Source of the DNA: Planctomycetota bacterium
Lineage (GTDB): Bacteria > Planctomycetota > UBA1135 > UBA2386
Length of the DNA stretch: 64,000 nucleotides
NCBI GenBank assembly: GCA_016795295.1
Contig: JAEUHP010000007.1
Coordinates: 20,315 to 84,314 of the forward strand
Direction of reading: 5' to 3'
A model generated the notes under the pieces. It searched no databases, was not told where the DNA came from, and saw only the letters and a list, made by a program, of their open reading frames with translations. A program made the translations under genes and the position numbers. Positions 25,179 through 33,633 of the stretch are shown here, piece after piece (positions within the stretch are counted from its first letter, which is position 1; each line of letters opens with the position of its first letter).

Positions 25179-26183
25179 CTATTGCCAGGAGGTGCCGAGT
25201 CCGCCGTCGCCGCCGTTCGCGGCCGCCGCCCGGAGGCACGCCTCGGCCACCATCAAAAACGACTTCTGGTCGGGAATCTGGCTCGATGGAGCCACCGCAA
25301 GACCTGCTCGACACACGACTTCTGGACGCTTGGGCAGCCGCTCACCGAGCGCCGCGAGCATGCGCTTGGCCAACACCACGGCGCCATCCGCGCCCGTGCC
25401 GGGCAGCAGGAACAAGAACGTGGTCGGCGCGAAGCGGGCCAGCACGTCGATGTCGCGGCACTCGTTCAAGAACACGCCAGCCGCGGCGGCCAGCAGCGGC
25501 TGCTGTTCGGCCGCGGGCAGCTTGGCCACGCCAGCGCCGAGGTCGAGCAGCAACAGCCCGAGCGGCTGGTGGAACCGCCGCGAGCGCTTCCACTCTTCGT
25601 CGAGTTTCAGCGTGGCGTAGGCTCCGTCGTAGAGGCCGGTTTCGGGGTCCTGCAGGCGCGTCGCCAGCGAGTCCTCGCGCTGGAGCTGCAGCAGCCGCGA
25701 CACGGCGCTGGCGCCGCGTTCGTGCTGCGCCGCCGCGGCCTCGAGCCGCGCCAGGAGGGCATCGAGGGCCGGGCGCTTGGCCGTGGCACGGTTGGCCGCG
25801 GCCTCGAGCTCGCCGAGGTCGAGGCGCGCCCCGGCGGCGGCTGCGGCGCGGTGGCCCAACACCCCGTCGGCCAGGCAGAAGCGGGCCAGCTGGCCGCCGA
25901 TCCGATCGCCGGACTCGACCACCACGAACACCTGCACGCCCTTCTGCTCCTTGAGCCCGCGCACCGCCGCGAAGGCGTGGCCACCGGGCCAGCCGGAGCA
26001 GGCATCCCCACCGGCCAAGCTGTCGACCACCACCAGGTCCCCGGCGGCAACCGCTTTGGCCCCCCCCGACACCGGCGCGCAGCCGAACGCCGCCGCCAAG
26101 GCGTCGCGCACGGCGGCCCGTGCCCCGAGCCAATGCCAACGCCCCACCACCAGTCCGTCCTTGGTCTCGCCGTCTTTGCTCAT
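25179..26183 (-). CDS. Degenerate receiver/GGDEF-type protein
   Basis: This 334-residue protein starts 2 bases after the YebC-family stop. Residues about 1-120 look like a response-regulator receiver fold without a clear phospho-acceptor pocket ('GDLVVVDSLAGGD', 'VQVFVVVESGD'). A helical linker leads to about 170-320, which follows the diguanylate cyclase pattern ('LQDPETGLYDGAYATLKLDEE'). The active-site loop reads 'LARFAPTTFLFLLPGT', so the GGDEF residues are gone and c-di-GMP synthesis is unlikely. The fold may instead bind a nucleotide or a partner. Its position in a translation-linked operon is odd. Confidence 0.7.
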   Translation of the reverse strand: MSKDGETKDGLVVGRWHWLGARAAVRDALAAAFGCAPVSGGAKAVAAGDLVVVDSLAGGDACSGWPGGHAFAAVRGLKEQKGVQVFVVVESGDRIGGQLARFCLADGVLGHRAAAAAGARLDLGELEAAANRATAKRPALDALLARLEAAAAQHERGASAVSRLLQLQREDSLATRLQDPETGLYDGAYATLKLDEEWKRSRRFHQPLGLLLLDLGAGVAKLPAAEQQPLLAAAAGVFLNECRDIDVLARFAPTTFLFLLPGTGADGAVVLAKRMLAALGERLPKRPEVVCRAGLAVAPSSQIPDQKSFLMVAEACLRAAAANGGDGGLGTSWQ

Positions 26184-26185
26184 GG

Positions 26186-26944
26186 TCACGCCTCCAGTTG
26201 TTCCGCCACTGCCGCAGAGAATGCCTCGTTGCTGGCCACGGCCTGCACGTCGTCGTGGTCCTCCAGCGCATCGAGCAGCTTGGCCACGCGCTGGGCCACG
26301 CCCAGGTCGGCGACCGCAACGCGCTGGGTCGGCACCAGGGCCAGCTCCGCCGCGCGCAGCGGCACGCCGAACCGCAGCAGGCCCTGCTGCACGGCCGCAA
26401 ACCCGGGCCGACCGCACAGAATGGTGCGCAGCTCGCCGTCCACCACCACATCGTCGGCGCCCACTTCGAGCGCGATCTCCAGCAGGCGCTCGTCGTTCGG
26501 CGCCGCCTCGCCCGCCGCCACCACGAAGCGGCCGCGCCGCTCGAACATCCAGCCGACCGCACCGGTGGCGGCCAGGTTGCCGCCATACTTGTCGAACAGG
26601 CCGCGCACGTCCGCGGCCGTGCGATGGCGGTTGTCGGTCAAGATGTCGAGCATCACCGCAACCCCGCCCGGGCCATAGCCTTCGTAAACGATCTCTTCGT
26701 AGTCGCCGAGCACGCCTGCGCCGGTGCCCTTGTTGATGGCCCGCTCGATGGCGTCCTTGGACATGCTGAGCACCCGCGCCTTCTCGACCGCGAGGCGCAG
26801 CTTGGCATTGCCATCGAGGCTGCCGCCGCCTTGCCGCGCCGCCACCGTGATGCTGCGCGAGAGCTTGGCGAACGCCACCGCGCGCTTCTTGTCGACGCGG
26901 TCCTTGCGAAACTGGATGTTCGCCGAATGAGAGTGGCCAGCCAT
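26186..26944 (-). CDS. YebC/PmpR family DNA-binding or translation regulator
   Basis: This 252-residue protein has the usual length. It begins with the family signature 'MAGHSHSANIQFRKDRVDKK' and continues with 'ERAINKGTGAGVLGDYEEI', 'YEGYGPGGVAVM' and 'GNLAATGAVGWMFERRG'. The third domain is more divergent than usual. The family includes transcription regulators, and some members act in translation of proline runs. Here it follows rpsI by 62 bases and is coupled to the GGDEF-like gene, which fits a translation-related role, though that is inference. Confidence 0.93.
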   Translation of the reverse strand: MAGHSHSANIQFRKDRVDKKRAVAFAKLSRSITVAARQGGGSLDGNAKLRLAVEKARVLSMSKDAIERAINKGTGAGVLGDYEEIVYEGYGPGGVAVMLDILTDNRHRTAADVRGLFDKYGGNLAATGAVGWMFERRGRFVVAAGEAAPNDERLLEIALEVGADDVVVDGELRTILCGRPGFAAVQQGLLRFGVPLRAAELALVPTQRVAVADLGVAQRVAKLLDALEDHDDVQAVASNEAFSAAVAEQLEA

Positions 26945-27006
26945 GCGCGGTGCTCGCGGTCGCCGCGGCCCCCAGGCGGCGGCGCGCAGCCGCCCGCCAG
27001 CCCCAC

Positions 27007-27405
27007 TCAGCGCTTGCTGAACTGGGTCGAACGGCGCGCCTTGTGGCGACCGTACTTCTTGCGCTCGACCTCGCGCGAATCGCGCGTCAACAGACCGTGC
27101 TCACGCAGGATCTTGTCGAAGTTGGCGTTCTCCTTGAGCAGCGCACGGGCGATGCCGAGGCTGACCGCGCCAGACTGGCCGTTGACCCCACCACCGATCA
27201 CGTTCACCGCGATGTCGTAGTTGTTGCGGGTCTCGGTCACCACCAGCGGCTGCAGCGCCTGACGGCGGTTGTCTTCGGTGCAGAAGAACTGCTCGAAGTC
27301 CTTGCCGTTGACGACGAACTTGCCGGTGCCGGCTTTGATGCGAACGCGGGCCGAGGCCGTCTTGCGGCGACCGGTGCCCCAGATGTAAGGATTGTTGACT
27401 GCCAC
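27007..27405 (-). CDS. rpsI: 30S ribosomal protein S9
   Basis: This 132-residue protein has full family length. It shows 'GTGRRKTASARVRIKAGTG', 'NVIGGGVNGQSGAVSLGIAR' and the basic C-terminal tail ending 'RRSTQFSKR', which reaches toward P-site tRNA. The start codon is GTG. It follows rplM in the widespread rplM-rpsI order, but with a longer-than-usual gap of 173 bases in which no gene is seen. Confidence 0.97.
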   Translation of the reverse strand: MAVNNPYIWGTGRRKTASARVRIKAGTGKFVVNGKDFEQFFCTEDNRRQALQPLVVTETRNNYDIAVNVIGGGVNGQSGAVSLGIARALLKENANFDKILREHGLLTRDSREVERKKYGRHKARRSTQFSKR

Positions 27406-27578
27406 GGAGATCTCGGAGTTGGGCTGCCCGCCGGGGACACCGGCCGGGCTCGGCTACTGGTTGTGGTGCAGGTTACAGGCTCTGGGGGTGCTGGGTCACG
27501 CGTTGCGTCGGGAGACTTTCGCCGGCAGAACTTCCGGCGGCAAACGCATCCCGCGGCGCGACGCGCACGCCAGCACGA

Positions 27579-28037
27579 TCACTTCGCCGTCCGACTGGCC
27601 GGCTTTTGGGTGGCCGGCTTTTGTGCTTGGTGCGGGTGCGAAGCGCCGCGATAGACCTTCAGGCGGCTCCACATGCGGCGCGCCAGCAGGTTCTTCGGCA
27701 GCATGCGGCGCACGGCCAAACGGATCAGCTCGTCGGGGGCGTGCTTCAGGTAATCGGCCAGGGTGACATGGCGCAGACCACCCGGGAACCCGGTGTAGTA
27801 GGTGTACTCGCGGGTCTCGGCCTTGCCCCCGGTGACCTTGACCTTGTCGGCGTTGATCACGATCACACCCTCGCCGACCAGGAGGTGCGGGGTGTAGTCA
27901 GGGCGGTGCTTGCCCATCAGCAGGGTGGCGATCTCGGTGGCCATGCGGCCGAGCGTGCGGCCGCTGGCGTCGACGACATGCCAGGTGTTCATGGCGCCTT
28001 GCCGAGTGGCTTCGGTCGCGAAGGTGGTCTTGGTCAT
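27579..28037 (-). CDS. rplM: 50S ribosomal protein L13
   Basis: This 152-residue protein starts at ATG 28037. L13 signatures are 'WHVVDASGRTLGRMATEIA', 'LMGKHRPDYTPHL' and 'LIRLAVRRMLPKNLLARRM'. The C-terminus carries a short basic extension with a repeated 'QKPA' pattern. A second ATG 15 codons in, right before 'NTWHVVDA', is an alternative start closer to the usual L13 N-terminus. It is the first gene of the long minus-strand run and is divergent from a sigma-factor gene. Confidence 0.96.
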   Translation of the reverse strand: MTKTTFATEATRQGAMNTWHVVDASGRTLGRMATEIATLLMGKHRPDYTPHLLVGEGVIVINADKVKVTGGKAETREYTYYTGFPGGLRHVTLADYLKHAPDELIRLAVRRMLPKNLLARRMWSRLKVYRGASHPHQAQKPATQKPASRTAK

Positions 28038-28236
28038 GGAATGCCCGCTGGAGGGGGGCTGCGTTGGCAGCCTGCCCGGAATAGGGCCGAGCATGCTAGC
28101 GAGCTGGCGAACGGTGTCAACCGGCGAAATCGCCACGAACTGCCTCCCCCTTGGGCCGGGGCGCGCTGAAGCACGCAGCCAAGGGCTGGCCCCCCCAGCC
28201 GCGGTGCCCTAACCTGCGCGGCGCAGTCCCACGCCG

Positions 28237-28770
28237 ATGCCCGAGCACCCGACCAACCCCGACCTCGCCGAAATCCTGGCGGCGCACGAGGGCAGGGCCC
28301 GGCGGATCGCGCGGCGGCTCCTGGGCTGCGACCACCTCGGCGCCGACGCGGTGCAGGAGGCGTTGCTGGCGCTCTGCCTGCAGCCACCCGCTGGCGAACC
28401 CGTGGCAGCGTTCCTGGGTGCCGTGGTCAACCGCTGTCGGATGCTGCGCCGGGGGCTACGGCGGCGGGCGCACCACGAGCACCACGCCTCGTCGCACTGC
28501 CGCCTGCACGCCGGCTGCGACAACCCACTGCACCACGCCTACGCCCACGAACTCGGTGAACGGCTCGATGCGGCCCTCTCCGCACTGCCCGCAGAGCAGC
28601 GGGTCAGCTTCGAGCTGTGCGCCCGCGAGGGCCTGGACTACGCCGCCGCCGCCGCGCGCCTTGGCTGGCCGATCGGCACGGTGCGTTCGCGCCTGCACCG
28701 CGCGCGTGCGCACCTGCAGGACACGCTGCTCGAGCGCGCGGCGGACGACCGCACCCGCGCACCGACCTAG
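28237..28770 (+). CDS. ECF-like sigma-70 family sigma factor
   Basis: This 177-residue protein has a region 2 in 'RRIARRLLGCDHLGADAVQEALLALCL' (residues about 22-48), with a His-rich middle ('HHEHHASSHCRLHAGCDNP') that could bind metal. Region 4 is 'LPAEQRVSFELCAREGLDYAAAAARLGWPIGTVRSRLHRAR', a standard helix-turn-helix. The His/Cys-rich linker is unusual and suggests metal-responsive control. No anti-sigma gene is adjacent; the next gene is a small zinc-ribbon protein in the same direction. Confidence 0.85.
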   Translation: MPEHPTNPDLAEILAAHEGRARRIARRLLGCDHLGADAVQEALLALCLQPPAGEPVAAFLGAVVNRCRMLRRGLRRRAHHEHHASSHCRLHAGCDNPLHHAYAHELGERLDAALSALPAEQRVSFELCAREGLDYAAAAARLGWPIGTVRSRLHRARAHLQDTLLERAADDRTRAPT

Positions 28771-28841
28771 GCGCCCCGCCCGCGCAGAGGCGCAAGGCGG
28801 CCAACGCATCCGAACCCCCGCGCGCCGCGAACCCGTTCGGC

Positions 28842-29213
28842 GTGGCCCACCCCATCCCGCCGCAGAAACCCTGCGCCACCTGCGGCCGGACCATGGTCTG
28901 GCGAGCCCGTTGGGCCGCGAACTGGGACACGGTCCGCTACTGCAGCGCGGGATGCCGGCGCGGCCTCGGCGCCACCGACGCAGCCCTGGAGGCAGCCATG
29001 CTGGCCCTGCTCGAAGCTAGGCCCGCCGCCAGTTCGATCTGCCCCGCCGAAGCGGCCCGCGCCGTGGCCGACGCATGGCGGCCGCTGATGGAGCGCGCTC
29101 GCATGGCGGCCCGGCGCCTCTGGGCGGCAGGCCGCGTCGAGATCACGCAGGGCGGCCGGGTGGTCGACCCGAGCACCGCCAAAGGGCCGATCCGGGTCCG
29201 GCGCCGGCGATAG
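28842..29213 (+). CDS. DUF2256-DUF3253 fusion protein
   Basis: The protein has 123 residues from the chosen GTG at 28842. The frame is open further upstream inside the sigma-factor gene, but the domain starts here. Residues about 9-40 match DUF2256, a treble-clef-like motif: 'CATCGRTMVWRARWAANWD' then 'YCSAGCRR', giving four Cys. Residues about 45-120 match DUF3253 ('ICPAEAARAVADAWRPLME', 'ITQGGRVVDPSTAKGPIR'), which has a winged-helix look. Both domains are usually separate small proteins of unknown role. DNA binding is plausible but not shown. Confidence 0.78.
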   Translation: MAHPIPPQKPCATCGRTMVWRARWAANWDTVRYCSAGCRRGLGATDAALEAAMLALLEARPAASSICPAEAARAVADAWRPLMERARMAARRLWAAGRVEITQGGRVVDPSTAKGPIRVRRRR

Positions 29214-29259
29214 ACAGCAGCTGGGCGCAAGGCGCGGTCCACAGAGTGCCGGCGCGGTG

Positions 29260-30414
29260 TCACCCCCGGCGCCAGCGCGCCACCCCGAACGCTGCCCAGC
29301 GCAACAGCGCCACCAGCCCTTCGCCGGCCAGGAGCGCCGCCGCCGGGGCCGCCGGCAGCCGATCCAGAGCGGTCGGCGCAAACCCAGCGAACAAGAGCCC
29401 GAGCACCGCGTAGACCAGCACCACCAGATCCACCGTGATCCGCCCCGTGCGACCGAGCAGCAGACCGGCCCGCCACGCCCACGACCCGAGCCCGCAGCCG
29501 ACCAAGAGCCACCACCCCACCGCCGCATCGCCCGCCGCCGCGAACAGCCCCACGGCCCCGGGCAAGGCCCCGAACGGCGCCCCCTCGGCACTGCCCTGCC
29601 CACCCGCCGCCAGCACGGCCGCAGCGAGCAGCGGCACGAGCAGCGACAGCGCGGTCCACGGCAGCAGCCGCCCGTTGCCGGCGTGGATCGGCAGCCGCAA
29701 CCAACCGCGCCGTCGCACCAGCGGCACGGCGCGGGCGAACAGCCAGACCGCTCCCAGCGCCAGCACCGCCCCCGGCCACAGCAGCAACACCGGCCGCACC
29801 GGGCAGGCGGCGACCGCGAGCGCGAGCGCGAGGGCACTGGCCGCCACCGCGGCCCCGAGGGCCACGCCGCGGCCCCAGCGCGCGGCTTGGCCGGGCCACG
29901 GCGGGCGCCGCGCCGCATGGGCCAGTTCGGCGCCGAACAACACCGCGAACAGACCGAACAGCACCGCGGGCGTCTCGGCGCGCAGCCAGTGCCCAGCCAA
30001 CGCCACGGGCGGCAGTCCGGCGAGGCACAGGCAACTCGCCAGCGCCTGGAGCTGGGACCGACCGCGGCGCACCACGGCGTAGAGCAGCCCACTGATCGCC
30101 ACCAGCGCCGCAACCTGCACGCGGCGCGCCGCGGCGACCAGTTCGGTGAGCTGCGGCGCGGCTTCGGGCAACGCGGCATGGCCACTCGGTGCGGTGGCCA
30201 GCGCGAACGCGCGTGCGACGGCGCCGGCGACTGGACCGTGCGCCGCCGCAGCGGCGGGATCGAGTGCCTCGGCCAGCAACTGCCGTTCGCCGGCCGTGGG
30301 CGGCGCCGCGAGTTCGAGTCCAGCCAGCAGGCCCGGCAACGCCACGACCAGCAGCGTCACCGCCGCGGCGGCAGCGCGCGGGACGGCTCGGGACCGCGGC
30401 GGTCGGAGCCGCAT
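29260..30414 (-). CDS. Multi-pass membrane protein of unknown function
   Basis: This 384-residue protein has about nine hydrophobic segments, for example 'AVTLLVVALPGLLAGLEL', 'LYAVVRR', 'VLLLWPGAVLALGAVWLF' and 'VLVYAVLGLLFAGFAP'. ATG 30414 is preferred to the GTG one codon earlier. There are no charged catalytic motifs and no recognised transporter signature. A soluble loop follows the first helix and may lie outside the membrane. It converges on the DUF2256 gene and is followed upstream by ridA and coaD in the same direction. The composition is very Ala/Leu-rich, so family assignment by eye is unsafe. Confidence 0.6.
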   Translation of the reverse strand: MRLRPPRSRAVPRAAAAAVTLLVVALPGLLAGLELAAPPTAGERQLLAEALDPAAAAAHGPVAGAVARAFALATAPSGHAALPEAAPQLTELVAAARRVQVAALVAISGLLYAVVRRGRSQLQALASCLCLAGLPPVALAGHWLRAETPAVLFGLFAVLFGAELAHAARRPPWPGQAARWGRGVALGAAVAASALALALAVAACPVRPVLLLWPGAVLALGAVWLFARAVPLVRRRGWLRLPIHAGNGRLLPWTALSLLVPLLAAAVLAAGGQGSAEGAPFGALPGAVGLFAAAGDAAVGWWLLVGCGLGSWAWRAGLLLGRTGRITVDLVVLVYAVLGLLFAGFAPTALDRLPAAPAAALLAGEGLVALLRWAAFGVARWRRG

Positions 30415-30477
30415 CACGGCCGGTGCCCGGGACAGGGCCCGCTCACGGCCTGCGGCCTGCTCACGGCCTGCAGCCCG

Positions 30478-30861
30478 TCACGACAGGGCCGCGATGCAGT
30501 CGATCTCGACCAGACCGCCCTTCGGCAGTTCCTTGACCGCCACCGTGGCGCGCGCCGGCTTGTGGGCGCCGAAGTGCCGACCGTAGACTTCGTTGACTGC
30601 GGCGAAGTCCTGCATCGAAGCGAGGAAGATCGTGGTGCGGGCCACCTGGGCCAACGAGGCACCACCCGCGGCCAGCACCGCGGCCAGGTTCTTCATCACC
30701 TGCTCGGCCTGCTCGGCGGCGGTGGCGCCGACCATCTGCCCCGACTTCGGGTCGAGAGCGATCTGGCCGGAGCAGAACAGAAGGTGGCCGACCTTGATGG
30801 CCTGGCTGTAGGGACCGATTGCGGCGGGCGCCGCGGCGGATTGCACGGGTTCGAGTTTCAT
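30478..30861 (-). CDS. RidA family reactive-intermediate deaminase
   Basis: This 127-residue protein has the family's usual length. It shows 'GPYSQAIKVGHLLFCSGQIALDP', 'QVMKNLAAVLAAGGASLAQV' and the C-terminal 'ARATVAVKELPKGGLVEID', whose Arg binds the substrate carboxylate and whose Glu acts in catalysis. RidA proteins hydrolyse reactive enamines and imines released by PLP enzymes. It starts 8 bases after coaD, so the two are probably co-transcribed. Confidence 0.95.
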   Translation of the reverse strand: MKLEPVQSAAAPAAIGPYSQAIKVGHLLFCSGQIALDPKSGQMVGATAAEQAEQVMKNLAAVLAAGGASLAQVARTTIFLASMQDFAAVNEVYGRHFGAHKPARATVAVKELPKGGLVEIDCIAALS

Positions 30862-30869
30862 GGGCGGAC

Positions 30870-31352
30870 TCAGCTGGGCCGCAGCCGTTCGCGCAACCGG
30901 CGCTCGACCACGGGCGGCACGAAGCTAGCGGCATCGCCGCCGTTGCGCACGATCTCCCGGATCAACGACGACGACACGTAGGAGTACTGCACGCTCGGCA
31001 TCACGAACACGGTCTCGATGCCGGGCGCCAGGTGGCGGTTGGTGAGGGCGAGCTGGTACTCGTATTCGAAGTCCGAGACGGTGCGCACGCCGCGCAGGAT
31101 CGCGCCAATGCCCTGCTGCCGGCAGTAGTCGACGACCAGGCCGCGGAAGGTGGCGACTTCGAGCCGCGGGTCGGCGGGCAGCGCAGCGCGCAGCAGTTCC
31201 ACGCGCTCCTCCACGGTGAAGGTCGGCGCCTTGCTGCTGTTGATCGCCACGGCGACGGTGAGCCGTTCGAACAGCGGCAGGGCGCGCTCGACCAGATCCA
31301 GGTGGCCCTTGGTGACCGGGTCGAAGCTGCCGGGGTACAGCGCAAAAACCAT
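30870..31352 (-). CDS. coaD: Phosphopantetheine adenylyltransferase
   Basis: This 160-residue protein has standard length. The nucleotidyltransferase signature 'YPGSFDPVTKGHLDLVERA' is at the N-terminus, and 'AILRGVRTVSDFEYE' and 'YSYVSSSLIREIVRNGGD' are the other conserved segments. It makes dephospho-CoA from 4'-phosphopantetheine and ATP. The start ATG 31352 is fixed by the signature. It is divergent from comEC with only 44 bases between, where both promoters must lie. Confidence 0.97.
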   Translation of the reverse strand: MVFALYPGSFDPVTKGHLDLVERALPLFERLTVAVAINSSKAPTFTVEERVELLRAALPADPRLEVATFRGLVVDYCRQQGIGAILRGVRTVSDFEYEYQLALTNRHLAPGIETVFVMPSVQYSYVSSSLIREIVRNGGDAASFVPPVVERRLRERLRPS

Positions 31353-31396
31353 GCTTCGAGTGTAACCGCCGGCAAGTTCGAGGCACGTAGGCAGGC

Positions 31397-33574
31397 GTGG
31401 AACCCCGTCTGCCCTGGTCCCTGTTCGCCGGCCTCTTCTGGGCCCTGCCGGTGGCCTGCCTCGTGCCCCACAGCCTGCCGGCGGCAGCCCTGTGGACCGC
31501 GTTCGCCACCCTGGCGGCGGTCTGCAGCCGATGGCCGTTCCGGCGCGGCGGCCTGTGCGCCTTGCCGGTGCTGTTGGCGAGCCTGTCGCCGCCGACCGCA
31601 CCACGCACCTGGCCGCGGCCCGGGCCGGTCCGCATCGCCGGCACGGTCACCGAAGTGCAACACGCGCCGGCCCGCGGCGAGACCCTGGTGCGGCTCGCGG
31701 GCGGACGCACGCCGCTGGTGCTGCGGGTGCCCGGCCGGCGCGAACTGCTGCCGGGTGATCGGGTGGCGGCCGTGGCCCACCTCGCCAGGCCCGTGGCCCC
31801 CGACCTCGAACCAACCCTGCACGTGCCGCATGGAGGGCTGCGCGCCGAGCCCGGGCCACCGTCGCTGCGTCGGCTGTGGGCGTGGCTGCACCACGGGCTG
31901 ACCCGGCACTTGCTGCAACTCGTGCCCGGCGACGGTGGCGTGTTGCTGGCGACCCTGGCCCTCGGCCGGCAGACCCAAGCACCTGCCGAACTGGCCGCGA
32001 GCCATCGCGCCACCGGCTTGTCCCATCTGCTGGCGGTGAGCGGCGCCCACGCGGCCATGCTGGGGCTGTTGCTCGGCCTGCCGCAGCGGCCGCGGCAGCG
32101 CATCGGTCGCCACCCCCTGCACCTGGGCATGGCGCTGTGCGTCCTGTGCGCCTACGCCGCGATCACCGGCGGCGAACCACCGGTGCTGCGCAGCGCCGTC
32201 GCCGCGTGCTTGGCGGGCGCCGCCACGTTCGGCCGCCGCCGGCTCGGGCTCGGCACCGCCTTGGCCGCACCGGCGCTGCTGACCTTGCTCGCGGCGCCGG
32301 AGGCGCTGGCCACGCCGTCGTTCTGGCTCAGTTACACGGCTGTGTTCGGGCTGATGCTGTCGCGCCCGGTCGGCACCGGGTGGACCGGCCAGTGGCTCTG
32401 GTCGCCGCTCGCGGCATCGGCCTGGGCGACCCTGATCACCGCACCGCTGACGCTGTTCTGGTTCGGCCAACTGGCCCCGTGGACCGTGGTGCTGACCCCG
32501 CTGCTGGCGCCCCTGGTGGCGCTGCTGCTGCTCGGCAGCCTGCTCGGTGCCACCCTCGCCTGGCTCGCCCCGACCCTGGCGCAGCCGTTCGGCTGGCTGC
32601 TGCCCACCTTGGCCGAACTCTACGTCGGCGGCGTGCAGTGGGCGGACCGGCTGCCCGGCACACCGATCCACGCCCCCGCGGCCCCCCCCGCCTGGTTGCT
32701 CGCGGTGGCGCTGGTGTGCGGTGTGGCCGCCCTCGAACGCTGGCGCCACCGCGGCGGCGTCGCCGCCTGCGCCAGCCTGCTGGCCCTGCCGTACTTCCTG
32801 CCACTCGACCCGCGGGCCGCGGCGCACTTGACCTTGTTCGCCGTCGGCCATGGCCAGGCCGGGCTCTACCGCAGCGGCGAGGGCCACCAGGTGGCGATCG
32901 ACTGCGGCAGCCTGCACCAACCCGCCCGCGCCACCCGCCTCTTGGTGCAGGCGCTGCGCCACCGCAGGCTGGACGTGTTGGTCGTCACGCACGGCGACCT
33001 GGACCACCACAACGGCGTGCCGGCCCTGCTGGCCCAGGTGCCGATCGCACGCGCGATCCTGCCGGCCCACCTCGACGGCAGCGCGCTGCACGCCGAACTG
33101 CTGGCCGCGGGCACCGCGATCACCTGGCTGCAGCCGGGGCAACAGGCCACGCCCGTGCCAGGGCTGCTGGTGGTGGCGCCCCCGCTGCCGGTGGCGCTGG
33201 GCCGCAACGACCACAGCCTGTGGCTCTTGGTCGAACGGCGCGGCACCCGCGCCCTGCTCTGCGGCGACGCCCAAGAGCTCGGCATCGCCGCGGCCCTGGC
33301 TGCGGGCATCGCCGCGCCAGCCGACGTGCTGGTGCTGCCGCACCACGGCCGCTTCGCGCCGAACGTGCCCCAGCTGCTGGCCGCAGTGCGGCCACGCGCC
33401 TGCTTCGCTTCGGCGCCGAGCGCCGATGGCGACACGGCGGCAGGGCGCACCGCCCGACGCACCGGCGCGCAGCTGTGGGCCACTGGCCAGCACGGCGAGC
33501 TCACGCTCGAGTTCGACCCGACACCGCGGGTGCACAGCGGCTGCGGAACCCTGCCGCTGCCCGACCCACCCTGA
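31397..33574 (+). CDS. comEC: ComEC/Rec2 family DNA-uptake channel
   Basis: This 725-residue protein starts at GTG 31397. An N-terminal membrane part and OB-like region precede the competence domain. That domain has 'GLSHLLAVSGAHAAMLGLLL' and many membrane helices through about residue 470. A C-terminal metallo-beta-lactamase-like domain has 'VVTHGDLDHHNGVPALLAQV' and 'LVLPHHGRFAPN'. In the family, this channel brings single-stranded DNA into the cytoplasm. No other competence gene is nearby, although the pseudopilins at 44-47 kb could contribute to a DNA-uptake pilus. The family name is reliable; actual competence is not shown. Confidence 0.93.
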   Translation: MEPRLPWSLFAGLFWALPVACLVPHSLPAAALWTAFATLAAVCSRWPFRRGGLCALPVLLASLSPPTAPRTWPRPGPVRIAGTVTEVQHAPARGETLVRLAGGRTPLVLRVPGRRELLPGDRVAAVAHLARPVAPDLEPTLHVPHGGLRAEPGPPSLRRLWAWLHHGLTRHLLQLVPGDGGVLLATLALGRQTQAPAELAASHRATGLSHLLAVSGAHAAMLGLLLGLPQRPRQRIGRHPLHLGMALCVLCAYAAITGGEPPVLRSAVAACLAGAATFGRRRLGLGTALAAPALLTLLAAPEALATPSFWLSYTAVFGLMLSRPVGTGWTGQWLWSPLAASAWATLITAPLTLFWFGQLAPWTVVLTPLLAPLVALLLLGSLLGATLAWLAPTLAQPFGWLLPTLAELYVGGVQWADRLPGTPIHAPAAPPAWLLAVALVCGVAALERWRHRGGVAACASLLALPYFLPLDPRAAAHLTLFAVGHGQAGLYRSGEGHQVAIDCGSLHQPARATRLLVQALRHRRLDVLVVTHGDLDHHNGVPALLAQVPIARAILPAHLDGSALHAELLAAGTAITWLQPGQQATPVPGLLVVAPPLPVALGRNDHSLWLLVERRGTRALLCGDAQELGIAAALAAGIAAPADVLVLPHHGRFAPNVPQLLAAVRPRACFASAPSADGDTAAGRTARRTGAQLWATGQHGELTLEFDPTPRVHSGCGTLPLPDPP

Positions 33575-33633
33575 CCCAGCTCGGCGTGGCCCCAGCGCGG
33601 TTCTCCAGCGCGGTTACCCAGCTCCCTCTGCTC

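Noticed and set aside
31001..33535. 844-codon open frame on the minus strand opposite comEC
   Set aside because: Composition is shadow-like (Arg/Gln/His-rich) and coaD already uses the true minus-strand frame at its left end.
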